64,000 nt of DNA from the NCBI RefSeq assembly GCF_042646425.1, contig NZ_JBHRTR010000019.1, positions 1 through 64,000 on the forward strand, given 5' to 3'. The notes below the pieces were generated by a model, which worked only from the letters and a program-made list of their open reading frames with translations, did no database searches and was not told the origin of the DNA. The number at the start of each line of letters is the position of its first letter. The first letter of the stretch is position 1. Source of the DNA: Marinibaculum pumilum. GTDB taxonomy: Bacteria; Pseudomonadota; Alphaproteobacteria; Ferrovibrionales; Ferrovibrionaceae. Position numbers and translations under genes: made by a program. This document shows, piece after piece, positions 33,481-41,499 of the stretch.

Positions 33481-33768
33481 TCAGTGGCCGACTTCCGCCG
33501 GCGCCCGCGCCCGGATGCTGAGCGCATGGACCGGACCCGACAGTTCCTCTGCCAGCACGGCATTCACCGAACGCTGGCGATCGAGCCTGGACTTGCCCTC
33601 GAAGGCGTCCGATACGATCTGGACCTGGAAGTGGGTTTCCCTGGCCCCTTCGCCCATCTCCGCGACCCCGGCATGGCCTGCATGGGCCGCGGATTCGTCG
33701 ATCACCTCAAGATGCTGTGGCGCAAACGCCCTGCGGAGCTTTTCCTCGATGCGCTTTGCGACGTTCAT
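33481..33768 (-). CDS. bolA: BolA family protein
   Basis: 95 residues. MNVAKRIEEKLRRAFAPQHL and LEVIDESAAHAGHAG give the BolA signature with conserved histidines, then THFQVQIVSDAFEGKSRLDR and the FAEEL-like VNAVLAEEL, which bind Fe-S clusters together with monothiol glutaredoxins. A GGGAGG site precedes the ATG. Lies divergent from the J-domain gene across a 137-base spacer. Consistent with iron-sulfur or stress roles. Confidence 0.92.
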   Translation of the reverse strand: MNVAKRIEEKLRRAFAPQHLEVIDESAAHAGHAGVAEMGEGARETHFQVQIVSDAFEGKSRLDRQRSVNAVLAEELSGPVHALSIRARAPAEVGH

Positions 33769-33869
33769 TCCGTGTCCTCCCGGCGCCGCGTTGCGACGCG
33801 GACGCCCCGATTTCAGGTTTTTCGCTTCCAGGTCTTCCGCCGGTGGCTGCCGGCATCTGTCCGGCGCGA

Positions 33870-33898
33870 TTGCCTGTGCCCTGGCTCCTACGCATACT
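33870..33898 (+). promoter_or_regulatory. candidate promoter giving near-leaderless J-domain mRNA
   Basis: TTGCCT (33870-33875), 17 bases, then CATACT (33893-33898). Transcription would start around 33905-33906, at or one base before the ATG. No suitably spaced ribosome site precedes that ATG. Confidence 0.4.
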
Positions 33899-33905
33899 CC
33901 GGGAA

Positions 33906-34562
33906 ATGCCGCAACGTAAGGTCAACGAGTCCATCGTCGAAGGGGCGGACGGCCAGATGGCCGCCGCGGCCGGCGATGGCGATGCCGCGCTGAAGCTCCG
34001 CTCGGCGGTCCAGGCCGCTGCACAGGGCAGTTGCGCCTGGCCCGGCTGTGCGGATGACGGCACCTTCCGCGCCCCCCGCAGCCGGCGCCGCGCGGACGGG
34101 TTCTACATGTTTTGTCTGGCTCATGTCAGGGATTACAACGCCGCGTGGGACTTTTTTGCCGGCATGACCCCGGACCAGATCGCGGCCTATCGTCACGAGG
34201 ACGTCACCTGGCACCGGCCGACCCGGCGCTTCAGCGGCCGCGGCGGGTCGCCGGGCGAGTGGGGCGACGAGATCCGGATGCGTGACGAACTCGGCATCTT
34301 CGCGGCGGCTTTCGGGGCCGATGGCGGCATCGACGGCATCGACCCGCGCGCCGCGGAACGGCCGATGAAGCCGGGCGAGGGCGCGGCGCTGAAGGTCTTC
34401 GGGCTTGACCGGCACGCCACGTTGAACGACATCAAGGCGCGGTATAAGGAACTCGCCAAGCGCTACCACCCGGATGCCACGGGCGGCGACAAGCGGTCGG
34501 AGGACCGCTTCAAGGCAGTGAACAAGGCGTATCGCTACCTTCTTGCCTGTGGGTATGCTTAA
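33906..34562 (+). CDS. J-domain protein with N-terminal Cys/His motif
   Basis: 218 residues. The C-terminal J domain (about residues 155-218) reads LKVFGLDRHATLNDIKARYK and contains the HPD tripeptide in KRYHPDATGGD, needed to stimulate DnaK ATPase. The N-terminal region has C-x4-C (SCAWPGC) and C-x2-H (FCLAH) that may bind zinc, followed by DYNAAWDFFAGMTPDQIAAY, a layout I associate with DnaJ-like proteins of alphaproteobacteria. The ATG at 33906 is chosen because upstream codons run into the bolA-divergent spacer. It precedes cobS by 170 bases; that spacer shows no cobalamin riboswitch. Confidence 0.85.
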   Translation: MPQRKVNESIVEGADGQMAAAAGDGDAALKLRSAVQAAAQGSCAWPGCADDGTFRAPRSRRRADGFYMFCLAHVRDYNAAWDFFAGMTPDQIAAYRHEDVTWHRPTRRFSGRGGSPGEWGDEIRMRDELGIFAAAFGADGGIDGIDPRAAERPMKPGEGAALKVFGLDRHATLNDIKARYKELAKRYHPDATGGDKRSEDRFKAVNKAYRYLLACGYA

Positions 34563-34732
34563 CTGCGCGTCCGGACCGCGCCTCCGGCCGGGAAGGGCAT
34601 GGGCGTGCGGGCTGTAGCCCCCGATGGCAGACGTGCCTCGGCGGCATGCGCTGGTGGCCTGTTGTCAGGCCGCCGGCCGCCGCATCGATACGTCTGCCGA
34701 ATGACGCCTGCAATGACCAAGATATCCAAGGC

Positions 34733-35737
34733 ATGAATACCCAGACACCGATCAATACCCCCGGCTCGCAAGCGAGCACGCTGCCCGACACCGAAGTGAA
34801 GGTGCGGGAGGTCTTCGGCATCGATACCGACATGGTGGTGCCGGCCTTCAGCGAACCGACCGACCACGTACCCGACGCGGACCCGGCCTACCTGTTCGAC
34901 CGGGAGACGACCTTGGCGATCCTCGCCGGCTTCGCCCACAACCGTCGGGTGATGGTCCAGGGCTATCACGGCACCGGCAAGTCGACCCATATCGAGCAGG
35001 TCGCGGCGCGCCTGAACTGGCCCTGCATCCGGGTGAACCTGGACAGTCATATCAGCCGCATCGACCTGATCGGCAAGGACGCGATCGTCCTGCGCGAGGG
35101 CAAGCAGGTGACGGAATTCCGCGAAGGGATCCTGCCCTGGGCGCTGCAGACCCCCACCGCGATCGTGTTCGACGAATACGATGCCGGCCGGCCGGACGTG
35201 ATGTTCGTGATCCAGCGCGTGCTGGAGGTCGAGGGCAAGCTGACCCTGCTGGACCAGAACCGGGTGATCCGCCCGCATCCCTGCTTCCGGGTCTTCGCGA
35301 CGACCAATACCGTCGGGCTGGGCGACACCACGGGCCTGTACCACGGCACGCAGCAGATCAATCAGGGCCAGATGGACCGCTGGAACATCGTCACCACCCT
35401 GAACTACCTGCCGCACGATGCGGAGGTGAACATCTGCCTCGCCAAGTCGCCGGAATACGATACCGCCGAGGGACGCAAGCAGATCTCCGCCATGGTCGAT
35501 GTGGCCGACATGACCCGCGCGGGCTTCGTGGCGGGTGATATCTCCACGGTGATGAGCCCCCGGACGGTGATCACCTGGGCGGAAAATGCCCGCATCTTCG
35601 GCGATATCGGCTTCGCCTTCCGGGTCACCTTCCTCAACAAGTGCGACGAGATGGAGCGGCCTTCCGTGGCGGAGTATTACCAGCGCGCCTTCGGCGAGGA
35701 GCTGCCGGAATCCGCCGCCAACGTCCAGATGGCCTGA
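34733..35737 (+). CDS. cobS: aerobic cobaltochelatase subunit CobS
   Basis: 334 residues, an AAA+ ATPase. With CobN and CobT it inserts cobalt into hydrogenobyrinic acid a,c-diamide in the aerobic B12 pathway. Walker A is GYHGTGKST near residue 78-86, Walker B IVFDEYDAGRPD near 144, and the N-terminal DTEVKVREVFGIDTDMVVPA is diagnostic of CobS. Ten bases separate it from cobT, so they are one operon; cobN is not in the window. Confidence 0.96.
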   Translation: MNTQTPINTPGSQASTLPDTEVKVREVFGIDTDMVVPAFSEPTDHVPDADPAYLFDRETTLAILAGFAHNRRVMVQGYHGTGKSTHIEQVAARLNWPCIRVNLDSHISRIDLIGKDAIVLREGKQVTEFREGILPWALQTPTAIVFDEYDAGRPDVMFVIQRVLEVEGKLTLLDQNRVIRPHPCFRVFATTNTVGLGDTTGLYHGTQQINQGQMDRWNIVTTLNYLPHDAEVNICLAKSPEYDTAEGRKQISAMVDVADMTRAGFVAGDISTVMSPRTVITWAENARIFGDIGFAFRVTFLNKCDEMERPSVAEYYQRAFGEELPESAANVQMA

Positions 35738-35747
35738 ACCGAACGAC

Positions 35748-37682
35748 GTGAGCGGACAGCAGAAGGAAAGCCCGGGCGAGGTTCTGAAGCGGTCGATCGC
35801 GGCCGCGACCCGCGCCATCGCCCGCGAGAAGGAGCTGCAGGTCAGCTTCGGACCGGAGACGCCGGGCCTGCGCGGCGACCGGGCGCGCCTGCCCGCGCCC
35901 TCGCGGGAGATGGACCGGGCCGAGCTCGGCAATATCCGCGGCCTGGCCGATGGCATGGCGCTGCGCCTGCGGCATCACGACGATGCCCTGCACGCGAAGA
36001 TGCTGCCGGTCGGCGGCACGGCGCGGGCCGTGTTCGATGCCGTGGAGCAGGCGCGGGTGGAAGCGCTCGGCTGCCGGCAGATGACCGGGATGGCCGACAA
36101 TCTGGACCAGGCCCTGCGCCAGAAATGCCGCGCCCGCGGCTTTGCGCGGATGACCGACCGGTCGGAAGCGCCGCTGGCGGATGCCGTCGGCATGCTGGTG
36201 CGCGAACAGCTGTCCGGGCGGGCGATGCCGGAGGAGGCCCGCAAGATGGTCGACCTCTGGCGGGACTGGATCACCGACAAGGGCGCGTCGGAAATCGACA
36301 ACCTGCTGGAAGCGATCGACAGCCAGCGCGACTTCGGGCGGGTCGCCCGGCGCCTGATCCACGACCTGGAACTGTCCGACGACGATGGCAGCGAGCTGGA
36401 CGACCAGGACACCCCGGACGAGGACAGCGACCAGGAGCAGGGCGAGGGCGAAGGCGAGGGCGGTGCCGGCGAGCAGTCCGGTGCCGAGGCCATGGGCGGC
36501 GACCAGGACGAGACCGAGGAGGCCGGCACCGACGATACCGGCGAGTCGGAGGCGATGGCCGCCGGCGAGCGCGAGATGCCCGCCGACGGCGAGGAAAGCG
36601 GCGAAGGCCTGCGCCCGCCGCGGCCCGACCTGAAGCACAACCAGCCGCAGCCGCCGCCCTATCGCGCCTTCACAGCCGAGTTCGACGAGGTCGTCGTCGC
36701 CGACGACCTGTGCGACGCGGAGGAGCTGACCCGTCTTCGGCAGCATCTGGACCAGCAGCTGCACAGCATGCAGAGCGTTGTCGCGCGGCTGGCGAACCGG
36801 CTGCAGCGCCGCCTGCTGGCGAAGCAGAACCGGACCTGGATGTTCGATCTGGACGAAGGGATCCTGGACGCCGCCCGGCTGGCCCGCGTGGTCGCCAACC
36901 CGGTCCTGCCGCTCAGCTACAAGCAGGAATCGGAGACCGACTTCCGCGACACGGTCGTCACCCTGCTGATCGACAATTCGGGCTCCATGCGCGGCCGGCC
37001 GATCACGGTGGCGGCGATGTGCGCCGACATCCTGGCCCGCACCCTGGAACGCTGCGCGGTGAAGGTCGAGATCCTGGGCTTCACCACCCGCGCCTGGAAG
37101 GGCGGCCAGAGCCGCGAGAAATGGCTCAGCGAAGGCAAGATGCCCAATCCGGGCCGCCTCAACGACCTGCGGCACATCATCTACAAGGCCGCCGACGCGC
37201 CTTGGCGCCGGTCGCGGCGCAGCCTCGGCCTGATGCTGCGCGAGGGGCTGCTGAAGGAGAATATCGACGGCGAGGCGCTGCTCTGGGCGCATAACCGCCT
37301 GCTGGCACGGCCGGAGCAGCGGCGCATCCTGATGGTGATCTCCGACGGCGCGCCGGTCGACGATTCCACCCTGTCGGTCAATCCGGGCAATTACCTGGAC
37401 CGCCACCTGCGGGAGGTGATCCAGTGGATCGAAAGCCGCTCCCCGGTGGAGCTGACCGCGATCGGCATCGGCCATGACGTGACCCGCTACTATCGCCGCG
37501 CGGTCACCATCGTCGATGCCGAGCAGCTGGGCGGGGTGATGATGGAGAACCTGACCGAGCTGTTCGACGAGGATCCGGGTCCCGAGCCGGGCTATACGCC
37601 CAGCGGCCGCGCCGCCAGCGGCACCGCCCAGGCGGCGGCCGCCGGCCGCGGCGCCCGCCGCGAAGCGGGCGGGATGCGCTGA
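35748..37682 (+). CDS. cobT: aerobic cobaltochelatase subunit CobT
   Basis: 644 residues. N-terminal region typical of CobT (FGPETPGLRGDRARLPAPSR), then a strongly acidic linker at about residues 205-290 (repeated Asp/Glu/Gly), and a C-terminal von Willebrand A domain whose MIDAS motif is LLIDNSGSMRGR near residue 408. CobT and CobS form the chaperone-like complex that activates CobN. A GTG at 35748 is chosen as start, ten bases after the cobS stop. The acidic linker is a normal feature of the family. Confidence 0.95.
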   Translation: MSGQQKESPGEVLKRSIAAATRAIAREKELQVSFGPETPGLRGDRARLPAPSREMDRAELGNIRGLADGMALRLRHHDDALHAKMLPVGGTARAVFDAVEQARVEALGCRQMTGMADNLDQALRQKCRARGFARMTDRSEAPLADAVGMLVREQLSGRAMPEEARKMVDLWRDWITDKGASEIDNLLEAIDSQRDFGRVARRLIHDLELSDDDGSELDDQDTPDEDSDQEQGEGEGEGGAGEQSGAEAMGGDQDETEEAGTDDTGESEAMAAGEREMPADGEESGEGLRPPRPDLKHNQPQPPPYRAFTAEFDEVVVADDLCDAEELTRLRQHLDQQLHSMQSVVARLANRLQRRLLAKQNRTWMFDLDEGILDAARLARVVANPVLPLSYKQESETDFRDTVVTLLIDNSGSMRGRPITVAAMCADILARTLERCAVKVEILGFTTRAWKGGQSREKWLSEGKMPNPGRLNDLRHIIYKAADAPWRRSRRSLGLMLREGLLKENIDGEALLWAHNRLLARPEQRRILMVISDGAPVDDSTLSVNPGNYLDRHLREVIQWIESRSPVELTAIGIGHDVTRYYRRAVTIVDAEQLGGVMMENLTELFDEDPGPEPGYTPSGRAASGTAQAAAAGRGARREAGGMR

Positions 37683-37757
37683 ACCAAAACCCTGGCCCCA
37701 TTCCGCTGGCCATGCAGCACCGCAGGGCTTGCAGGATGGATCCTCTCCGGGGCTACT

Positions 37758-37976
37758 GCATTCATACATTTCATCGACGTGCCTCAATTTTTGCCGTCGC
37801 CCTCGGGCTTGACCCGAGGGGCCTGACGGGACAGGGAGGCCGCGCAGCTTCGCCGCCCTGCCACGATCCTCGGCTCGGGGGCCGAGGATGCGGCAAATAG
37901 GTAGGACCGCAGGGCTGATCTCCGCTGACGAGATATGTGAATGCCGTAGGCTCGGGGGCCGATGGCGACGGCAACG
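37758..37976. repeat. dispersed intergenic palindromic repeat, family 1 copy B
   Basis: In the 444-base spacer 37683-38126 between convergent cobT and the queuosine transporter, this segment is homologous to 8478-8705 over about 210 bases in the same orientation, including CCTCGGG-CTTGA-CCCGAGG and an ATCCTCGGC...GCCGAGGAT hairpin. The copies differ by scattered substitutions and short indels. I see no gene in the rest of the spacer. Confidence 0.85.
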
Positions 37977-38126
37977 AGGTAGAACGGCGCCGGCGTATGA
38001 GTGTCCGCTCAGTGGCCGCCGCCGAGATGGGTGAATGCGGTAGGCCGCAAGGGCGAGGATGCCCCCCGGGACAGGGCGAATGCCAAGGGTGACAAGCCGT
38101 GATGTGTGGTGGAGCGGCGGCAGACC

Positions 38127-38690
38127 TCAGGCGGCCGGCCGCGGCGACCAGCTCCAGCCCAGGAAGGCCATCGCCATCCGGTAGGGGGCCAGCAGGGTCG
38201 CGGCCATCAGCAGCTTCACGCCAAGGTCGCCGGCGCCCCAGGTGATCCAGGGCAGGCCGGTGCCGGCAAAGGCCAGGCTGAAGAACAGGGCGGTGTCCAG
38301 GGTCGAGCCCAGCACCGAGGAGGCGAGCGGCGCCCGCCACCAGCCGCTGCGCCGCAGCCGGTCGAACAGCCAGATGTCGACCAGCTGGGCGACCAGGAAG
38401 GCGGTGCCGGAGGCAAGGCCGATCCGCCAGTCGGCGGCAACCACCGACAGGGCGACACCGAGCACGAAGCCGGCATAGACCACCATCCGCGCCCGGGCCG
38501 GGCCGTACTGGCGGTTGGTCAGGTCGGTCACCAGGAAGGTGACCGGATAGGTGAAGGCGCCCCAGGTCAGCCAGTCGTTGATCGGGATCTCGACCAGCAG
38601 GTTGGAGGCATAGACCGCCGCCATCATCGCCAGGACGGCGATGCTCACCCCGATGCGGGGCATCACGGGGAAGGCCCGGTCGTCAGTCAT
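38127..38690 (-). CDS. queuosine precursor transporter (VUT family)
   Basis: 187 residues with about five to six membrane segments. GVSIAVLAMMAAVYASNLLV, the DWLTWGAFTYPVTFLVTDLT segment with the family's conserved (F/W)P(x)(T/F)DLxNR and LFFSLAFAGTG match the YhhQ/QueT vitamin-uptake-transporter family, which imports preQ0/preQ1 for tRNA queuosine. It starts 40 bases after the L28 stop on the same strand and probably shares that transcript. Confidence 0.88.
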   Translation of the reverse strand: MTDDRAFPVMPRIGVSIAVLAMMAAVYASNLLVEIPINDWLTWGAFTYPVTFLVTDLTNRQYGPARARMVVYAGFVLGVALSVVAADWRIGLASGTAFLVAQLVDIWLFDRLRRSGWWRAPLASSVLGSTLDTALFFSLAFAGTGLPWITWGAGDLGVKLLMAATLLAPYRMAMAFLGWSWSPRPAA

Positions 38691-38730
38691 GCGGTCAACG
38701 GCGCCCCGGCACGGTGGCCGGGCCGTCCGA

Positions 38731-39027
38731 TCAGGCGGCAGAAGCTGCGGCGCCGGCCTTGCGGATCTGGCGCTTGATCCGCATCGCTTCCGGCGAGAGC
38801 CGGTCGTCGCGGGTCTTCAGCAGCCAGGCGTCCAGGCCGCCGGCATGCTCCACCGAGCGCAGGCCATGCGCGGACAGCCGCAGCTTCACAGACCGGCCCA
38901 GCGCCTCCGACTGCAGCGTATAGGGCTGCAGGTTCGGCAGGAAACGCCGGCGGGTCTTGTTGTTCGCATGGCTGACATTGTTGCCGGACTGCACGCCCTT
39001 GCCCGTCACAGCGCAGCGCCGTGCCAT
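38731..39027 (-). CDS. rpmB: 50S ribosomal protein L28
   Basis: 98 residues, the longer alphaproteobacterial form. MARRCAVTGKGVQSGNNVSH and NNKTRRRFLPNLQP are diagnostic, followed by VKLRLSAHGLRSVEHAGGLD. AAAGGAA precedes the ATG. A strong promoter candidate lies about 160 bases upstream, giving a leader long enough for regulation. Confidence 0.97.
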   Translation of the reverse strand: MARRCAVTGKGVQSGNNVSHANNKTRRRFLPNLQPYTLQSEALGRSVKLRLSAHGLRSVEHAGGLDAWLLKTRDDRLSPEAMRIKRQIRKAGAAASAA

Positions 39028-39196
39028 ATCGTGTTCCTTTCCGTCGATCGTGCACCGGTCACCCGGCGGCGGCCGCCCGGCCGCAGCCGGAATGTCCGGA
39101 TCTGTCTGGGGGCCAGCCCGCATCGTGGGTCCCGGCGGCCGGCACAGCCCACCTGTCGTGCAGGCGAGGCACAGGCCAATATTCCAGGAAGGCGGG

Positions 39197-39225
39197 TGTT
39201 TACGGCACCGTCCCGCCGGCGTCAA
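39197..39225 (-). promoter_or_regulatory. strong sigma70-type promoter for rpmB
   Basis: On the minus strand TTGACG (39225-39220), a 17-base spacer and TAAACA (39202-39197) form the best housekeeping promoter I see in the window and one of the few AT-richer islands. Transcription would begin near 39190, leaving about 160 leader bases before L28. It lies between the stop of meaB (39258) and rpmB. Confidence 0.65.
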
Positions 39226-39257
39226 GCGGAACGGCACCGGTCCGCGACGGGCGGGTG

Positions 39258-40307
39258 CTAGGGGCGCGCAGCTTCCGGTCCCCGTCGCAGGAACGCCTCC
39301 AGTAGGCTGCGGGCCGCCGCCATCGGCGTCGACCGGCCGTCGCGCACCTCGCGCTCCCGCCGTTCCGCCGCGGCGCGCAGCTCGGCATCGGCCTGCAGGC
39401 TTTCCACCACCGTGTCGGTCAGGTCGCGCCACATCCAGCTGACGGCCTGGTCGGCGCGCTGGCGGTCGAATTCGCCGCTGTCCGTCAGGCCCTGCCGGAA
39501 GGCCTCGATCCGCTCCCAGACCGGGCCGATCCCCTCGCTGCGCAAGGCCGAGGCGAGCAGCACCTCCGCCTTCCAGGCGGCGAAGCGCGGCCGCATCAGG
39601 CCCAGGGCGGAGCGATAGTCGGCCTGTGCGGTCTTCGCTGCCGGCAGCAGGTCGCCATCCGCCTTGTTGATGACGATCAGGTCCGCCAGCTCCATGACGC
39701 CGCGCTTGATGCCCTGCAGGTCGTCGCCGCCGCCCGGCGCCAGCAGCAGCATGAACAGGTCCACCATGTCGGCGACCGCGGTTTCCGACTGGCCGATGCC
39801 CACGGTCTCCACCAGCACCACGTCATGGCCGGCGGCATCGCAGAGCAGCAGCGCCTCGCGCGTGCGGCGGGCCACGCCGCCCAGGCTGCGGCCGGCGGGG
39901 GAGGGGCGGATGAACGCCTCGGGCCGGCGCGACAGCTGCTCCATCCGGGTCTTGTCGCCCAGGATCGAGCCGCCGCTGCGGGCGGAGGTGGGATCGACGG
40001 CAAGCACGGCGAGCCGCTTGCCGCTATCGACCAGGTGCAGGCCAAGCGCCTCGATGAAGGTCGACTTGCCGACCCCCGGGGTCCCGCTGATGCCGACCCG
40101 CAGGGCGCGGCCGGCATCCGGCAGCAGCGCCTCCAGCAGTGCTTCCGCCGCGGCGCGATGGTCGGTCCGGGTCGATTCCACCAGGGTGATGGCGCGCGCC
40201 AGCATGCGCCGGTCGCCGGCGCGGATCGCGGCGGCGAAGCTTTCGGTATCGGGAAGCGAACGGCCGGCGGGGCGACCGCCCGAGGCGGCGGATGCTGTGT
40301 CAGGCAT
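39258..40307 (-). CDS. meaB: methylmalonyl-CoA mutase-associated GTPase MeaB
   Basis: 349 residues of the MeaB/ArgK G3E GTPase family. P-loop GISGTPGVGKST near residue 72-83, switch I-like AVDPTSARSGGSILGDKTRM, the catalytic DVVLVETVGIGQSE, and base-specificity LIVINKADGD are all intact. MeaB loads and protects adenosylcobalamin on methylmalonyl-CoA mutase, whose gene lies 4.5 kb away on the same strand; usually the two are adjacent. The old argK label is a historical misassignment. Confidence 0.93.
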   Translation of the reverse strand: MPDTASAASGGRPAGRSLPDTESFAAAIRAGDRRMLARAITLVESTRTDHRAAAEALLEALLPDAGRALRVGISGTPGVGKSTFIEALGLHLVDSGKRLAVLAVDPTSARSGGSILGDKTRMEQLSRRPEAFIRPSPAGRSLGGVARRTREALLLCDAAGHDVVLVETVGIGQSETAVADMVDLFMLLLAPGGGDDLQGIKRGVMELADLIVINKADGDLLPAAKTAQADYRSALGLMRPRFAAWKAEVLLASALRSEGIGPVWERIEAFRQGLTDSGEFDRQRADQAVSWMWRDLTDTVVESLQADAELRAAAERREREVRDGRSTPMAAARSLLEAFLRRGPEAARP

Positions 40308-40337
40308 TGCCTGCGTATAGCCGATCGGCAGGGCATG

Positions 40338-40368
40338 AAAAAAGGGGCCGCATCGGCGATGCGGCCCC
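40338..40368 (-). terminator. intrinsic terminator after the cyclase gene
   Basis: GGGGCCGCATC-GGC-GATGCGGCCCC (40344-40368) forms an 11-bp perfect hairpin; on the minus strand it is followed by six T (40343-40338). Ideal Rho-independent terminator for the gene ending at 40412, placed 30 bases ahead of the meaB start. Confidence 0.92.
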
Positions 40369-40411
40369 GGAACGACGGTCCGGGGCAGGGCCCCGGACCC
40401 GGTTCAACCGG

Positions 40412-41371
40412 TCAGCGGATGGCGACCGGATTGACGATCATCTGCACCGCGCCGCTGATCCGGCCCGCACCGACGGTGAAGAAGAACTCGGTGGCGCCGT
40501 CTGCGGCGAGCTGGCGGGTATCCATGTTCTCCAGGATATAGACGCCGTGCTGCGCCAGCAGGATGGCGTGGCAGGGGAAGACGTCGTTGCCTTCCATCGG
40601 CGGAATCGCGTCCAGGCCCCAGGTATCGGCGCCGACGGCGACCGCGCCCTTGGCGGCCAGGTCCTCGCAGATCGCCGGATCGACGCCGGGCTCGGCGGAA
40701 CCGAAGGTCTTCGGGTCCTTTTCCAGCATGTTCATCCAGCCGGTATGGAACAGCACCACGTCGCCCTTGCGGATCTCCAGGCCGGTATCCTTCAGCGCCT
40801 GCTGATAGTCCGCCATGGTGATGCTGGGGCCGGGGTCGAGCACCTCCTTGCCCTTCTGCTTGGCGATGTCCAGCAGGATGCCGCGGGTGGCGATCGGCGG
40901 GATGTTCTCGACCCCCAGCTTCTTCAGGCCGCTGACATCGGCGAAGTCCTTGGCGTGGTTCTGGTTGTAGTAGACATTGTCGACCCCGACATGGCCCAGC
41001 CCGTCGATCTGCGAGCCGATGCCCAGCCAGCCGGAGACGATATCGTCGTTGTAGGTGCCGTTGTTGGGGAAGGGCACCACGCCGGCCTGCTGGCCGGGCT
41101 GCACGACATAGGTCTTCCAGCCGCGTGGCGGGTAGGCCGGGGTCATGTGATTGGTCTCGATGCCCAGCGCGTAGAGCTTGCCTTCCTTGATCAGGCCGGC
41201 CGCCTGCTTCACCACATCGGGCGTCAGCAGGTGGGCGGCGGCGCCGCCCTCGTCCTCGGCCCCGTAGGGCGAGGGGTCGATCTTGCGGATATGGTCGTCC
41301 GCCAGCACCGCCGAGGCGGCGAACAGGCTGGCTGCGGCGGCAACGCCGACGATGCCGATGGTCTTGCGCAT
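40412..41371 (-). CDS. exported cyclase family protein (kynurenine formamidase-like fold)
   Basis: 319 residues. A signal peptide is evident (MRKTIGIVGVAAAASLFAAS, cut near AVLA-DD), so the enzyme acts in the periplasm. The rest matches the cyclase/KynB-like metal hydrolase family: GIGSQIDGLGHVG replaces the more usual GTHVDAPxH, and HTGWMN, GADTWGLDAIP and ILLAQHGVYILENMDT follow. Relatives hydrolyse formylkynurenine or form lactone/cyclic products; the variant metal motif means the reaction cannot be named. A GGGAGGAAAG site supports the 41371 start over a longer in-frame form. Single transcription unit ended by the intrinsic terminator. Confidence 0.85.
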   Translation of the reverse strand: MRKTIGIVGVAAAASLFAASAVLADDHIRKIDPSPYGAEDEGGAAAHLLTPDVVKQAAGLIKEGKLYALGIETNHMTPAYPPRGWKTYVVQPGQQAGVVPFPNNGTYNDDIVSGWLGIGSQIDGLGHVGVDNVYYNQNHAKDFADVSGLKKLGVENIPPIATRGILLDIAKQKGKEVLDPGPSITMADYQQALKDTGLEIRKGDVVLFHTGWMNMLEKDPKTFGSAEPGVDPAICEDLAAKGAVAVGADTWGLDAIPPMEGNDVFPCHAILLAQHGVYILENMDTRQLAADGATEFFFTVGAGRISGAVQMIVNPVAIR

Positions 41372-41499
41372 CAGGTCTTTCCTCCCTTGATTGCCGGTTG
41401 CTTCCGGCATTCCTTCACACGTCATGTCTAGCACAGTCGGTCGTGATGCGACCAATGCGAAGCCGTCCGATCCCGTGATCACGCGATGGCGCCGCCACG

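Noticed and set aside
34563..34732. Cobalamin riboswitch upstream of cobS
   Set aside because: I could not find the conserved B12-box-like GCCACTG core or a compatible structure in the 170-base spacer.
36400..36600. Acidic low-complexity stretch in cobT as a sequencing artefact
   Set aside because: An Asp/Glu-rich linker is a normal trait of CobT, and the frame is continuous into an intact VWA domain.
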